Shown: one piece after another, positions 1-6,060 of the stretch
Numbering within the stretch: position 1 is the stretch's first letter
How the letters are laid out: the number at the start of each line of letters is the position of its first letter
From: Pseudomonadota bacterium
GTDB taxonomy: Bacteria > Pseudomonadota > Alphaproteobacteria > Rhizobiales > Xanthobacteraceae
DNA length: 13,059 nt
Direction: 5' to 3'
Assembly (NCBI GenBank): GCA_023392205.1
Contig: JAEVZN010000240.1
Location: 1 to 13,059, forward strand
The notes under the pieces: model-generated
Seen by the model: only the letters and a program-made list of their open reading frames with translations
Database searches by the model: none
Told to the model about the DNA's origin: nothing
Program-made: the position numbers and the translations under genes

Positions 1-145
1 CCACGTCCTGTTCGAGATCGCGACCGATATCCCGGGCTTTGCGATCGACGAGCCGGCGACCTCGCTCGGTCAGAGCCTGAAATTGCCCCCGGTTTATGAG
101 AACCGCCGTGCGGACATCGAAAAGGTCCTTCCCGAGCTGGCCTGA
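1..145 (+). CDS. Ring-cleaving dioxygenase of the glyoxalase (VOC) fold, C-terminal fragment
   Basis: Only the last 47 codons are present; the reading frame begins at base 2 and ends at TGA 143-145. The visible part contains HVLFEIATDIPGFAIDEP, then LGQSLKLPPVYE and a final IEKVLPEL. This resembles the C-terminal end of the VOC-family ring-cleaving dioxygenases of about 310 residues (MhqO/MhqA type). In that family the Glu in the HVLFE(I/L)ATD strand is the expected last metal ligand, with His ligands upstream and outside the window. Family members open hydroquinone or catechol-like rings. The alpha/beta hydrolase 65 bp downstream on the same strand fits this, since such pairs are common in quinone-detoxification loci. 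The family call is confident for such a short piece, but the substrate cannot be judged. The 5' end lies outside the window. Confidence 0.75.
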   Translation, partial: HVLFEIATDIPGFAIDEPATSLGQSLKLPPVYENRRADIEKVLPELA

Positions 146-154
146 CAACATCGC

Positions 155-179
155 CCCCTCCGCGATCCGCGCGGAGGGG
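155..179 (+). terminator. GC-rich hairpin between the dioxygenase and hydrolase genes
   Basis: CCCCTCCGCG (155-164) and CGCGGAGGGG (170-179) form a perfect 10-bp stem with a 5-nt loop, 9 bp after the dioxygenase stop. No run of T follows, so it is not a textbook intrinsic terminator. It could attenuate transcription or protect a 3' end. The stem is directly visible; the role is inferred. Confidence 0.35.
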
Positions 180-210
180 CCAACCTCATCCGCAATTTGC
201 GAGGTCCGAT

Positions 211-861
211 ATGAACGCGACCAATACGAGCGCGACCCAGAACAATGTTGCCAACAAACTGTCCTTCGTTCACCGCTTCGAGCCGGCAACGGAAGACGGC
301 CGCAAACCACTTCTGCTCCTGCATGGCACCGGCGGCAACGAGCACGACCTGATCGATCTTGGCCGCATGGCGGCGCCGGGCGCAGCCATGCTGTCGCCGC
401 GCGGGCAGGTGCTGGAAGGCGGCATGCCGCGCTTTTTCCGCCGTCTCGCCGAAGGTGTCTTCGACGAAGACGATTTGCGGCTGCGCGCCAACGCGCTGGC
501 CGATTTCGTCGACGGCGCGCGCAAGACCTATGATCTTGCGGCGCCGGTTGCGCTCGGCTTCTCCAATGGCGCGAACATCGCGGCGGCCATGCTGATGCTG
601 CGTCCGGAAAGCCTGTCCGGCGCCGTGCTGTTGCGCGCCATGGTGCCGCTGTCGCAAGTTCCGGCCGCGGACCTGACCGGCAAACAGGTGCTGATCCTGT
701 CGGGTGCGACGGACCCGATGGTGCCCGCCGATAATGCCGCTCGGCTTGCGGCCATGCTTCAAGACGCCGGCGCGAGCGTGCAGCATCGCACGCTGCCTGC
801 GGGACATGGATTGTCCCAAGCCGACATCACGCTCGCAAGGGATTTTCTGCGCACGCCGTGA
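211..861 (+). CDS. Alpha/beta hydrolase, carboxylesterase (MhqD/phospholipase-carboxylesterase type)
   Basis: A 216-aa cytoplasmic serine hydrolase with no signal peptide. The family hydrolyses small carboxylic esters. Visible elements in order are the oxyanion-hole motif HGTGG (38-42), the nucleophile elbow GFSNGA with Ser118, the acid Asp168 in SGATDPMVP, and His199 in PAGHGLS. The triad is therefore complete. The length is typical of the short carboxylesterase family that includes Bacillus MhqD and YtpA-like proteins. The ATG at 211 is chosen because GAGG (201-204) lies 6 nt upstream. It follows a ring-cleaving dioxygenase on the same strand. The pairing suggests it acts on a ring-cleavage product or a quinone-derived ester, which is inference. 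The substrate is unknown. Confidence 0.85.
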   Translation: MNATNTSATQNNVANKLSFVHRFEPATEDGRKPLLLLHGTGGNEHDLIDLGRMAAPGAAMLSPRGQVLEGGMPRFFRRLAEGVFDEDDLRLRANALADFVDGARKTYDLAAPVALGFSNGANIAAAMLMLRPESLSGAVLLRAMVPLSQVPAADLTGKQVLILSGATDPMVPADNAARLAAMLQDAGASVQHRTLPAGHGLSQADITLARDFLRTP

Positions 862-896
862 CGGCCTGCGATGAATCGCCGAATTGCAGGCAACGA

Positions 897-924
897 TTGT
901 CATCCGCTGCGAAAGCCGGATAAC
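897..924 (+). promoter_or_regulatory. Candidate sigma-70 promoter for the Bug-family gene
   Basis: TTGTCA (897-902, 5 of 6 to TTGACA) and GATAAC (919-924, 4 of 6 to TATAAT) are separated by 16 bp. Transcription would begin near 931, giving a leader of about 30 nt before the ATG at 962. This is a pattern match only, in the 100-bp gap after the hydrolase gene. Confidence 0.3.
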
Positions 925-956
925 CTCCCCGCAACAACAAAGCATGTCCGGGGAGG
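924..956 (+). repeat. Inverted repeat covering the Shine-Dalgarno of the Bug-family gene
   Basis: CCTCCCCG (924-931) is the exact complement of CGGGGAGG (949-956), with a 17-nt spacer. The right arm contains the GGGGAGG ribosome-binding site, which ends 5 nt before the ATG at 962. In a transcript reading through from upstream, the stem would hide the ribosome-binding site. A transcript starting at the predicted promoter near 931 would lack the left arm. It may instead be a DNA operator. The symmetry is certain; the function is not. Confidence 0.4.
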
Positions 957-961
957 ACAAC

Positions 962-1921
962 ATGAAGCGTGCAATACTCGGCCTTCTGGCCGCATCTTTC
1001 ACACTCTGCGCGGCGTCGGCGCAGGAATTCCCGACCAAGCCGATCCGCTTCTTTCAGGGATTCGCGCCTGGCGGGAATGCCGACACGATATCGCGCGTGC
1101 TCGGCGAGCAGATGTCGAAAACGCTCGGCCAGAACATCGTCAACGAAGCCAAGGTCGGTGCCGGCGGCAATCTCGCCTCCGACACCGTCGCCAAGGCCGA
1201 TCCGGACGGCTATTCGATCGTCCTGTTCACGACCGGCCATGTGATCTCGCCGGCGCTGAACAAGTCGCTGGGCTTCGATCCGGTCGACGACTTTTCCTTC
1301 ATCTCGACCGTTTCCGAATTTCCGTTCTTCGTCGTGGTGCATGCGGATTCGCCCGACAAGACCATCGAGGATCTGATCAAGCGCGCGCGTGAAAAGCAGG
1401 GCGCGCTGACCGTCGGCACCGCGGGCGTCGGCACCGGCCAGCACATGACCTCGGAATTGTTCGCGGTCTCGCTGAAGACGAAGTTCGTGCATGTGCCGTT
1501 CCGTGGCGATGCAGGCGCCGTCACTGCCTTGTTGTCGAAGAATGTCGATTTCATCATCGCACCGGGCACCGCAATCTTCGGGCATATCGATGCCGGAACA
1601 TTCCGCGCCCTGGCCGTGTCCGGTTCGAAACGCTGGGACTCGCTGCCGAAGGTACCGACCATCGCCGAGAGCGGCGCGCCGGGCTTCGAGGTCATGGCCT
1701 GGACCGGCGTCGCCACCACCAAGGGCGTCGCGCGGCCGGTTGTCGAGCGCCTCAATGACGCCGTACGCAAGGCCATCGCCACACCGGCCGTATCCGAACG
1801 GCTGAAGGCGCTTGGCAGCGTTCCGGTTTCGAGTACACCTGAGGCCGTGACCGAGAAGGTCCGCAGCCAGGTCAAGCTCTGGAAAGAGGTGGCCGAGAAG
1901 GCCGGACTTGAAAAGCAATAA
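962..1921 (+). CDS. Bug/TctC-family extracytoplasmic solute-binding protein
   Basis: A 319-aa periplasmic binding protein of the tripartite tricarboxylate transporter (TTT) family. A Sec signal peptide spans residues 1-20 (MKR, hydrophobic stretch, then ASA) with likely cleavage before Gln21; the mature protein begins QEFPTKPIR as is usual for Bug proteins. Family landmarks are FAPGGNAD (34-41), GAGGNLASD (67-74), PDGYS (81-85), VPFRGDA (178-184) and VPTIAESGAPGFE (231-243). The start at 962 is preferred over an in-frame ATG at 884 because it places the signal peptide at the N-terminus and has GGGGAGG 5 nt upstream. No TctA or TctB membrane subunit is in the window, so it is an orphan receptor here, as is common for Bug paralogues. 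Bug proteins bind carboxylates. The hydroxycinnamoyl-CoA lyase gene 35 bp downstream suggests an aromatic acid ligand, which is inference. Confidence 0.92.
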   Translation: MKRAILGLLAASFTLCAASAQEFPTKPIRFFQGFAPGGNADTISRVLGEQMSKTLGQNIVNEAKVGAGGNLASDTVAKADPDGYSIVLFTTGHVISPALNKSLGFDPVDDFSFISTVSEFPFFVVVHADSPDKTIEDLIKRAREKQGALTVGTAGVGTGQHMTSELFAVSLKTKFVHVPFRGDAGAVTALLSKNVDFIIAPGTAIFGHIDAGTFRALAVSGSKRWDSLPKVPTIAESGAPGFEVMAWTGVATTKGVARPVVERLNDAVRKAIATPAVSERLKALGSVPVSSTPEAVTEKVRSQVKLWKEVAEKAGLEKQ

Positions 1922-1956
1922 ATCTCAAACGGCTGAAGACTTCAGGACTTAACGAC

Positions 1957-2814
1957 ATGTCACATGCTGAACAGGCGCCCCCCTCACCGGCCGGTCAAAA
2001 CTGGACGACGGTTCGGATCGACTTCGACGACGGGATCGCCTGGGTCACGCTGAACCGGCCCGAAAAGAAGAACGCGCTGAGCCCGACCCTCAACCGGGAA
2101 ATGCTCAGCGTGCTCGATGCGCTCGAGGTCGATCCGCGCTGCAAGGTACTGGTGCTGACGGGCGCCGGCGAATCCTTCTCGTCCGGCATGGATCTGAAGG
2201 AATACTTCAAGGAGGTCGACAAGGCGACGCCTGTCGAGGTGATGCGGGTGCGCCGCGATTCGATGATGTGGCAATGGCGGCGCCTGCAGACATTTCCGAA
2301 GCCCACCATCGCCATGGTCAATGGCTGGTGTTTCGGCGGCGCCTTCACGCCGCTTGTGTCATGCGATCTCGCGGTGGCTGCCGATGAAGCGGTGTTCGGC
2401 CTGTCCGAAATCAACTGGGGCATCATCCCGGCCGGAAATGTCGCCAAGGCCTTCGCCGAGAAGGTGAGCCAGAGCGACGCCATGTATTACCTGATGACCG
2501 GCGAGACTTTCACCGGCCAGCAGGCCGCCACCATGCGGCTTGTGAATGAAAGCCTGCCGCGCCCAGAATTGCGTGACCGCACCGCGGCGATTGCGCGCAA
2601 ACTGATGGAGAAGAATCCGCATGTGCTGTGGGCGGTGAAGCATGCCTATCGCCGCCTGAAGACGATGTCCTGGGATGAGGCGGAGGATTATCTTTACGCC
2701 AAGGCGCAGGAGACCTATGCCACCGATCCCGAACAGGGCCGCAAGAAGGGCATGGACCAGTTTCTGGAAGAGAAATCCTACCGTCCGGGGCTTGGCAATT
2801 ATCGCCGCGACTAA
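1957..2814 (+). CDS. ech: p-Hydroxycinnamoyl-CoA (feruloyl-CoA) hydratase/lyase
   Basis: A 285-aa crotonase-fold cytoplasmic enzyme. The family hydrates feruloyl-, caffeoyl- or p-coumaroyl-CoA and then splits it to the benzaldehyde (for example vanillin) and acetyl-CoA. The sequence closely follows the Pseudomonas fluorescens enzyme as I recall it, with a constant +8 offset: NRPEKKNALSPTLNREM (33-49), SGMDLKEYF (76-84), KPTIAMVNGWCFGG (115-128), GLSEINWG (148-155), TGQQAA (186-191) and EDYLYAK (243-249). Catalytic Glu143 corresponds to Glu151, Trp146 to Trp154, and the phenol-binding Tyr75 and Tyr239 to Tyr83 and Tyr247. Ser123 is replaced by Thr131. The first 14 residues are an extra tail. 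AGGA (1944-1947) lies 9 nt before the ATG. No feruloyl-CoA synthetase or vanillin dehydrogenase gene is visible. It lies 35 bp after the Bug gene and is probably co-transcribed with it. Confidence 0.93.
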   Translation: MSHAEQAPPSPAGQNWTTVRIDFDDGIAWVTLNRPEKKNALSPTLNREMLSVLDALEVDPRCKVLVLTGAGESFSSGMDLKEYFKEVDKATPVEVMRVRRDSMMWQWRRLQTFPKPTIAMVNGWCFGGAFTPLVSCDLAVAADEAVFGLSEINWGIIPAGNVAKAFAEKVSQSDAMYYLMTGETFTGQQAATMRLVNESLPRPELRDRTAAIARKLMEKNPHVLWAVKHAYRRLKTMSWDEAEDYLYAKAQETYATDPEQGRKKGMDQFLEEKSYRPGLGNYRRD

Positions 2815-2826
2815 AATCAGGCTCAC

Positions 2827-2847
2827 GATGTAGCCGCAGGTTACATC
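2827..2847. terminator. Hairpin between convergent genes, possible bidirectional terminator
   Basis: GATGTAGCC (2827-2835) and GGTTACATC (2839-2847) form a 9-bp stem with one G-U pair and a 3-nt loop. It sits between the rightward lyase gene (stop at 2814) and the leftward small ORF, whose stop codon (2841-2843) is inside the right arm. On the - strand a short T run (TTTT near 2814-2817) follows about 10 nt later. Neither strand has a classical U tract directly after the stem, so termination strength is doubtful. Confidence 0.4.
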
Positions 2848-2945
2848 CACACGCCCGGCGATTGCACATAGGCGAAAATCGCGGCCATCAGCACGACCAT
2901 AACGCCGGTCGCGAGTGCCAGAAATAATGCCGTGGTCCTGCGCAT
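2841..2945 (-). CDS. Small single-span membrane protein (34 aa), unrecognised
   Basis: A 34-codon frame, ATG (2945-2943) to TAA (2843-2841), immediately downstream of the ferric-reductase-like gene with 10 bp between. The product is MRRTTALFLALATGVMVVLMAAIFAYVQSPGVWM. It has two N-terminal arginines, a continuous hydrophobic stretch (about residues 6-27) long enough for one membrane span, and a short polar tail. This suggests a positive-inside orientation. AGGA, overlapping the TAG stop of the upstream gene, lies 8 nt before the ATG, so translation is probably coupled. I recognise no family. The shape recalls the tiny accessory subunits of membrane haem enzymes such as CydX or CcoQ, but I see no sequence likeness. 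It could also be a chance frame; the good ribosome-binding site and the clean hydrophobic profile argue otherwise. Confidence 0.6.
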   Translation of the reverse strand: MRRTTALFLALATGVMVVLMAAIFAYVQSPGVWM

Positions 2946-2955
2946 CTGCGGTGTC

Positions 2956-4275
2956 CTAGACCAGTTCGAAGATTTCGGTCTGGATACGCCAGGCCGGAAC
3001 ATGGAGCGCACGCAGTGCGGATTCGGCAGCAGCAGTCATCGGCACCGGTCCGCAGAGAAAATAATGCAGTTCCTTCCGCTCGCGCGCGGGCAGATGCCGC
3101 TCCAGAATTTCGCGATTGAGAAACCCGCTTTCGCCTGTCCAGCCGTCGGACGGCTTTTCCAGCACGTGCACGACCGTCAGTTTCATGCGATCCTGTAGCG
3201 CCTCGATCTCCTCGCGAAAGATCACATCGTCCCATGTCTTGTTGGCATAGAACAGCCAGAACGGACGCCGGTCTGCGCGCGCGGCCATGCTGCGCAACAT
3301 GCTGATCACCGGGGTGATGCCGATGCCGCCGACAATGCCGACGAAGCCGAGCGCGTCACGATTGCGGTCGATCGTGAACATGCCATGCGGCGCATCGAGA
3401 TAAGCCGTCTCGCCTTTCTTGAGTTCGCCGATCGTGCTGGTGAAGTCGCCCAGCGCCTTGATGCTGAATTCCAGACGCGGGAGTTGCTCGGGTGCCGATG
3501 CGATGCTGAACGGATGTTCCCGCAGGCTGAACGGGGAGTGGCGGATCGTCAGCCACGCAAACTGGCCCGGCTGGAAGCTCCCAAGGCCCGGATGGCCGAC
3601 CGGCTCGAGGACGAGTGTCGATGTGTTGCTCGCCTCGGGTCGCACCTCGACCACCCGATAGGGCGTGCGCAATTGCGTCCAGGGCTTGGCGATCCGCACC
3701 CAGACCAGCGTCAATATCCAGAACAGGGTCGCGGCCAGCCACAGCACGCGGTTGCCACCCGCATCGGTGTAATAGCCGACGCCGGCGATATGACCGACTG
3801 CGGCGGCGAAGCCGAGCGTTGCGAAGGCGACATGCGCGTAGCGCCACAGCCCATATTCCAGCCGCAGGAATTTCCGGAATTCCGACGTGACGACGGCCAA
3901 TATGAACAGCACCAGTGCCACACGGCCGAGCGTCAGTTCGAAGCGCGCGGAGAGCGGGTTCAGCTCGCCCAGCGCGTCCTCGTAGAAAAACCAGAGGATC
4001 AGGAAATGCGACAGGATCAGCGTGACGGAGACCAGCGCCAGATAGCGATGAAACAGATAGATGATATCGAGCCCGAACGGGGCGCTGGCCCGCCGGAAGC
4101 GCGACGTGAGAACGAACTGGACTCCGATCATGGCGATCCCGGCAAAGCCGAGCGCCATCGAGAAATCCCACAGGAAGCTTTTGCCGTCCGGCATGTCGCC
4201 AGCCAGCAGCACCGCCAGCGGCGCCGACACCAGCATGAGATAAATTGCAATCCAGATCGCCGCCTTGCGTGCCAC
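2956..4275 (-). CDS. Ferric-reductase-like bis-heme transmembrane flavoprotein (COG4097-like ferredoxin reductase family)
   Basis: A 439-aa inner-membrane protein expected to pass electrons from NAD(P)H through FAD and two hemes across the membrane. An N-terminal membrane domain (about 1-195) carries His76/His90 in one helix and His148/His162 in another, each pair 14 residues apart, the bis-heme spacing of the FRE/NOX family. The cytoplasmic half has the FAD motif HPFSIAS (254-260), the nucleotide-binding motif GGIGITP (316-322), a late CGP (408-410) and a C-terminal aromatic in EIFELV. The GTG at 4275 is the best start: GGGAG lies 8 nt upstream, and it begins just before the first membrane span. 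The same frame stays open much further upstream, opposite the permease, but that part is not coding. Iron, oxygen or an unknown acceptor could receive the electrons. It lies 149 bp after phnE and precedes the 34-aa membrane protein. Confidence 0.88.
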   Translation of the reverse strand: MARKAAIWIAIYLMLVSAPLAVLLAGDMPDGKSFLWDFSMALGFAGIAMIGVQFVLTSRFRRASAPFGLDIIYLFHRYLALVSVTLILSHFLILWFFYEDALGELNPLSARFELTLGRVALVLFILAVVTSEFRKFLRLEYGLWRYAHVAFATLGFAAAVGHIAGVGYYTDAGGNRVLWLAATLFWILTLVWVRIAKPWTQLRTPYRVVEVRPEASNTSTLVLEPVGHPGLGSFQPGQFAWLTIRHSPFSLREHPFSIASAPEQLPRLEFSIKALGDFTSTIGELKKGETAYLDAPHGMFTIDRNRDALGFVGIVGGIGITPVISMLRSMAARADRRPFWLFYANKTWDDVIFREEIEALQDRMKLTVVHVLEKPSDGWTGESGFLNREILERHLPARERKELHYFLCGPVPMTAAAESALRALHVPAWRIQTEIFELV

Positions 4276-4308
4276 TTCGCCGTCTCCCGCAAGGACATTC
4301 CGATAAGC

Positions 4309-4327
4309 CGCCGGAGACCGTCCGGCG
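4309..4327 (-). repeat. Perfect hairpin in the phnE-reductase gap
   Basis: CGCCGGA (4309-4315) and TCCGGCG (4321-4327) form a 7-bp stem with a 5-nt loop. It lies about 35-50 nt upstream of the reductase GTG on the - strand. There is no T run after it. It abuts the neighbouring dyad, and the two share the base at 4327. Confidence 0.35.
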
Positions 4328-4345
4328 ACCTGCAATATCCAGGTC
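4327..4345. promoter_or_regulatory. Operator-like dyad upstream of the ferric-reductase-like gene
   Basis: GACCTG (4327-4332), a 7-bp AT-rich centre (CAATATC) and CAGGTC (4340-4345) form a perfect 6-7-6 dyad. Half-sites with an AT-rich centre in a promoter-distance position look like a dimeric repressor site. On the - strand a TTGACC hexamer (4348-4343) overlaps one edge and could be a -35 element, but I find no good -10 at 16-18 bp. The regulator is unknown. Confidence 0.35.
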
Positions 4346-4387
4346 AAAGGCTCATTAACGGGAGAGAGGCGGCAGAGTTCCCTGTTT

Positions 4388-4407
4388 GCGGCGAGTGATA
4401 TCGCCGC
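4388..4407 (-). terminator. Hairpin after the second phnE
   Basis: GCGGCGA (4388-4394) and TCGCCGC (4401-4407) pair perfectly over 7 bp around a 6-nt loop, 17 nt past the stop of the second permease on the - strand. It may end or weaken transcription of the importer operon before the reductase gene. No U tract follows, so this is a weak call. Confidence 0.35.
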
Positions 4408-4424
4408 GCGGCCGCACACGTCGT

Positions 4425-5243
4425 TCAGATGATGGCGTGGCGCACCTTCGCCGACACCCATTCGCTCAGGAGAACAGTGGCCAGAATAACGACCAGCAGG
4501 AGACTGACCTGCGACCATGCGAGCGTGTTGAGCGAGGCTTCCAGATTGAGTCCGATGCCACCCGCGCCGACCAGACCGACCACGGTGGACTCGCGGATAT
4601 TGATATCCCAGCGAAACACGGTGATGCCGGCAAAGGCCGGCATGATCTGCGGCACGATAGCGTAATCCATCACCTGCGCGGGCGATGCGCCGGATGCCTC
4701 GATCGCTTCGACCTGTGCGACGTCGATCTCCTCGATCGCCTCGTAGAGCAGCTTGCCGATGAAGCCGATGGAGCGGAGCGCTATCGCGATGATCCCGGCC
4801 AGGACTCCCGGCCCGAGAATGGTGACAAGGATCAGCGCCCAGATCAGGGAATTGATCGAGCGCGACGAGACGATCACGAACAGGGCCAGCGGCCGCACCA
4901 GCAATGCGCTCGGCGTCGTGTTGCGCGCCGCAAGAAACGCCACCGGCACGGCGAACACCAGCGCCAGCAACGTTCCGAGCGTGGCAATCGCCAGCGTATC
5001 CCAGAGCGGGCGCCATAATTCATGGAGGTATGACCAGCGCGGCGGCATCATGCGCGATCCAATATCGGCGGCCTGTTGCGGCGCATCCCATACGAAGGCC
5101 CAGATCGTGTCCTTCGTCATCACCTGCCAGCAGAAGACGAACAACGCGACCAGCAAGAGCCAGCCGAACCAGCGCACGAGATTCCGCCGTGGGTTATGAC
5201 GTCGCCATTCAGGAAGCCCGGCGCTGTCGCGTGTGACCGCCAT
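4425..5243 (-). CDS. phnE: Phosphonate-type ABC transporter permease, second copy (PhnE)
   Basis: A 272-aa inner-membrane permease of the PhnE family. It has an N-terminal span (about 25-42) and the BPD_transp_1 core from about residue 84. The EAA coupling loop is EAIEASGASPAQVMDYAIVP (179-198) followed by QIMP, and is followed by the family motif RWDINIRES (211-219) and GAGGIG (227-232). The ATG at 5243 is preferred over a GTG one codon upstream because AGAGGA lies 7 nt before it, and the upstream permease stop overlaps it as TGATG. This implies translational coupling. It probably forms a heterodimer with the other PhnE. It differs clearly from that copy in its N-terminal third. Confidence 0.9.
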   Translation of the reverse strand: MAVTRDSAGLPEWRRHNPRRNLVRWFGWLLLVALFVFCWQVMTKDTIWAFVWDAPQQAADIGSRMMPPRWSYLHELWRPLWDTLAIATLGTLLALVFAVPVAFLAARNTTPSALLVRPLALFVIVSSRSINSLIWALILVTILGPGVLAGIIAIALRSIGFIGKLLYEAIEEIDVAQVEAIEASGASPAQVMDYAIVPQIMPAFAGITVFRWDINIRESTVVGLVGAGGIGLNLEASLNTLAWSQVSLLLVVILATVLLSEWVSAKVRHAII

Positions 5244-6055
5244 CACTGGATCCTCTTGCGGATCACACTGGAGGAATATTCCGCCACCATGACAATGCCG
5301 ATGATGGTGATCAGGATGGCCGCGGCGCTGTCGTACTCGTACCGGTCGAGCGCGGTATTGAGTGTCGCGCCGATGCCGCCGGCACCGACGATGCCAACTA
5401 CGGCGGATTCGCGGAAATTGATATCGATACGGTAGAGCGACAGCCCGATCAGGCGCGGCATGACCTGCGGCTGCACGGCATAATTCACAAGCTGCAACCA
5501 GGATGCACCGCTGGCGCGGATCGCTTCGGGCTGTGCAGGATCGATATCCTCAATGTCCTCGGCCAGCAGTTTCGCCATGAAGCCGATGGTCGCAAAAGAC
5601 AGCGTGAGAAATCCGGCGAACGGTCCGAAGCCGACCATGGCGACGAACAGGATCGCGATGATGACTTCCTGGAATGTGCGCGACAGCGCGATGATCGCCC
5701 GGCAGAACAGATAGACCGGCATGGGAGAGAGATTGCGCGCAGCCCCGACGCCGACGGGAATCGACAGCAGAATTCCGACCGCCGTGGAGGTCACGGTCAT
5801 GGTCAGGCTTTCCTGCATCCCCTGCGCGATATCGCCCCAGCGTGCGGTGAAATTCGGTTGCAGGAACCCGGAAAGAAGTCGCGCGCCACGGCCGAGGCCT
5901 TCCGACAACCGCGCCCAGTTCACATCGATCGCACCCACGGCGACCACGACATAGATCAGTGCGCCACCATAGATCAGCCAGCGCAGCGTGCCACTCTTGA
6001 TGAAAGGCGGGCGGCGCCAGGTCGATGGATATGTGGAATGCGCCGCGGTCGACAT
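5243..6055 (-). CDS. phnE: Phosphonate-type ABC transporter permease, first copy (PhnE)
   Basis: A 270-aa inner-membrane permease. A first span (about 25-41) precedes the BPD_transp_1 domain (about 80-265). The EAA-type loop reads EAIRASGASWLQLVNYAVQP (177-196) then QVMP, followed by YRIDINFRES (208-217) and GAGGIGATLN (224-233). These motifs are shared with PhnE-type permeases and with the second copy downstream. It starts 5 bp after the ATPase stop and overlaps the second permease by one base, so all are one transcript. No strong ribosome-binding site is visible before its ATG, which fits translational coupling to phnC. The cargo cannot be read from the permease itself. Confidence 0.9.
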   Translation of the reverse strand: MSTAAHSTYPSTWRRPPFIKSGTLRWLIYGGALIYVVVAVGAIDVNWARLSEGLGRGARLLSGFLQPNFTARWGDIAQGMQESLTMTVTSTAVGILLSIPVGVGAARNLSPMPVYLFCRAIIALSRTFQEVIIAILFVAMVGFGPFAGFLTLSFATIGFMAKLLAEDIEDIDPAQPEAIRASGASWLQLVNYAVQPQVMPRLIGLSLYRIDINFRESAVVGIVGAGGIGATLNTALDRYEYDSAAAILITIIGIVMVAEYSSSVIRKRIQ

Positions 6056-6060
6056 GCGGG

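Noticed and set aside
864..891. GCCTGC / GCAGGC inverted repeat after the hydrolase stop
   Set aside because: The arms are only 6 bp with a 16-nt spacer and no T run, so it is within chance expectation in GC-rich DNA.
884..961. Upstream ATG for the Bug protein at 884
   Set aside because: It would put 26 polar residues ahead of a clear Sec signal peptide and has no ribosome-binding site; the ATG at 962 has GGGGAGG at the right distance.
827..1918. A 363-codon - strand frame opposite the Bug gene
   Set aside because: The + strand encodes an intact exported Bug protein; this frame has no recognisable motif.
4276..5016. N-terminal extension of the ferric-reductase-like frame by about 247 codons
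   Set aside because: This part lies opposite no separate gene signal but in another frame of phnE, has shadow-like composition, and the GTG at 4275 has a good ribosome-binding site just before the first membrane span.
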